DNA of 64,000 bases, from NCBI GenBank assembly GCA_963785035.1, contig CAWATG010000004.1, forward strand, positions 682,001 to 746,000, read 5' to 3'. Numbering within the stretch: the first letter of the stretch is position 1; every line of letters starts with the position of its first letter. This DNA is from CAWATG01 sp963785035 (GTDB lineage: Bacteria; Actinomycetota; Acidimicrobiia; IMCC26256; CAWATG01). A model generated the notes under the pieces. That model saw only the letters and a program-made list of their open reading frames with translations. It searched no databases and was not told the origin of the DNA. This document shows positions 63,533 to 64,000 of this stretch, piece by piece. The translations under genes and the position numbers were made by a program.

Positions 63533-64000
63533 ATGCATGTTGGAATCCACTTCGCCAACTTCACGCTGCCGGGGGAACCCGAATCTCTCGGCCCCACGCT
63601 TGCTGCTACCGCCCGCGTCGCCGAGGACGTGGGCGTCTCGACCTTCACGCTCATGGACCACTGGTTCCAGATGGAGATGATGGCCACGGCTCAGGATCCG
63701 ATGCTCGAGGGTTACACCTCTTTGGGGTTCCTTGCCGGACAGACGAGCTCGATGACCCTCGGTCTGCTGGTCACCGGGGTGACCTATCGGCATCCCGGGT
63801 TGCTCGCCAAGATCGTCACGACACTCGACGTGCTCTCGGGCGGCCGCGCGCAACTAGGGATTGGCGCCGCCTGGTATGAACGCGAGCACCGGGGTCTCGG
63901 TGTGCCGTTCCCAGCGGTCGCCGAGCGGTTCGAGCAGCTCGAGGAAACCCTACAGATCTGTCTGCAGATGTGGAGCGACGACGACGGCCCGTTCGCGGGT
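63533..64000 (+). CDS. LLM-class F420-dependent oxidoreductase (partial, runs off right edge)
   Basis: 156 residues readable. MHVGIHFANFTLPGEP, TFTLMDHWFQMEMM, LGLLVTGVTYRHPGLLAKIV and LDVLSGGRAQLGIGAAWYERE are the sheet-and-loop signatures of the luciferase-like TIM barrel, TIGR03560-like subgroup, whose members use F420 or FMN. AGAGGGACG precedes the ATG. Divergent from lapA-like gene. Substrate unknown. Confidence 0.88.
   Translation, partial: MHVGIHFANFTLPGEPESLGPTLAATARVAEDVGVSTFTLMDHWFQMEMMATAQDPMLEGYTSLGFLAGQTSSMTLGLLVTGVTYRHPGLLAKIVTTLDVLSGGRAQLGIGAAWYEREHRGLGVPFPAVAERFEQLEETLQICLQMWSDDDGPFAG

Noticed and set aside
1..64000. tRNA, rRNA, CRISPR, transposon or prophage genes
   Set aside because: No cloverleaf, repeat-spacer array, transposase or phage motif was recognised by eye; a covariance-model scan would be decisive for tRNAs.

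Overview
The window is GC-rich bacterial DNA with dense, short-spaced genes. It looks like a member of the Actinomycetota: there are deazaflavin (F420)-type oxidoreductases, two cytochromes P450, TIGR03085/TIGR03086 DinB-like proteins, an MTB12-like secreted antigen domain, a YcnI protein, a PRTase-dienelactone hydrolase fusion and several apparently leaderless starts. Nothing identifies the genus; an uncultured Acidimicrobiia-like lineage would fit but this is inference. I saw no rRNA, tRNA, CRISPR, transposase or phage gene.

Layout. 0-2.4 kb: partial ogt (minus), then an arsenic operon (ArsR-ArsC fusion, aquaporin-type channel, second ArsC). 2.4-7 kb: MMPL exporter, phosphoesterase lipoprotein, LtrA membrane protein. 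7-14 kb: a dormancy-like stress island with Hsp20, PRTase-hydrolase fusion, an eRF1-like baeRF protein, a long ribosome-hibernation-factor-like protein, UppP, a flavin split-barrel protein and DUF4389. 14-21 kb: envelope proteins (DUF2156 lysyltransferase-like, FtsX-type permease without ATPase, MgtC) and a transglutaminase-like protein. 21-27 kb: small regulators with their targets (HxlR, MarR/YceI, OhrR/Ohr/peroxiredoxin). 28-32.4 kb: copper ATPase with a fused cupredoxin domain, then P450 plus 3Fe-4S ferredoxin. 32.5-36.9 kb: OmpR-type two-component system followed by two low-complexity exported proteins, ApbE and a ferric-reductase-type cytochrome b. 37-42 kb: VIT-family transporter, nitrobindin-like protein, Ddn-like protein, modABC. 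43-50 kb: second P450, YcnI, and a branched-chain-amino-acid-type ABC transporter whose two permeases are fused. 50-54.7 kb: secreted and small soluble proteins. 54.5-57.3 kb: PRC/MgtE_N/CBS protein paired with a divergent Nramp. 57.5-63 kb: an oxidative pentose phosphate operon (gnd-zwf-pgl) ending in a glycogen-debranching-type glucosidase. 63-64 kb: LapA-domain protein and a partial F420-type LLM oxidoreductase.

The most interesting signal is a set of 14-bp sites of the form GGGACCWTYGNCCC, very like the mycobacterial DosR/DevR box. Two are mirrored between the divergent hsp20 and PRTase genes, one precedes the hibernation-factor/baeRF operon, and weaker ones lie at about 20.39 and 30.80 kb. 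Together they suggest a DosR-like hypoxia/dormancy regulon, although no DosR-type regulator is inside the window.

A caution for all users of this sequence: about 30 conserved genes or gene segments change frame once or more, nearly always by one extra base. I read these as likely base-calling or consensus errors and annotate the genes across them, saying where each shift lies.
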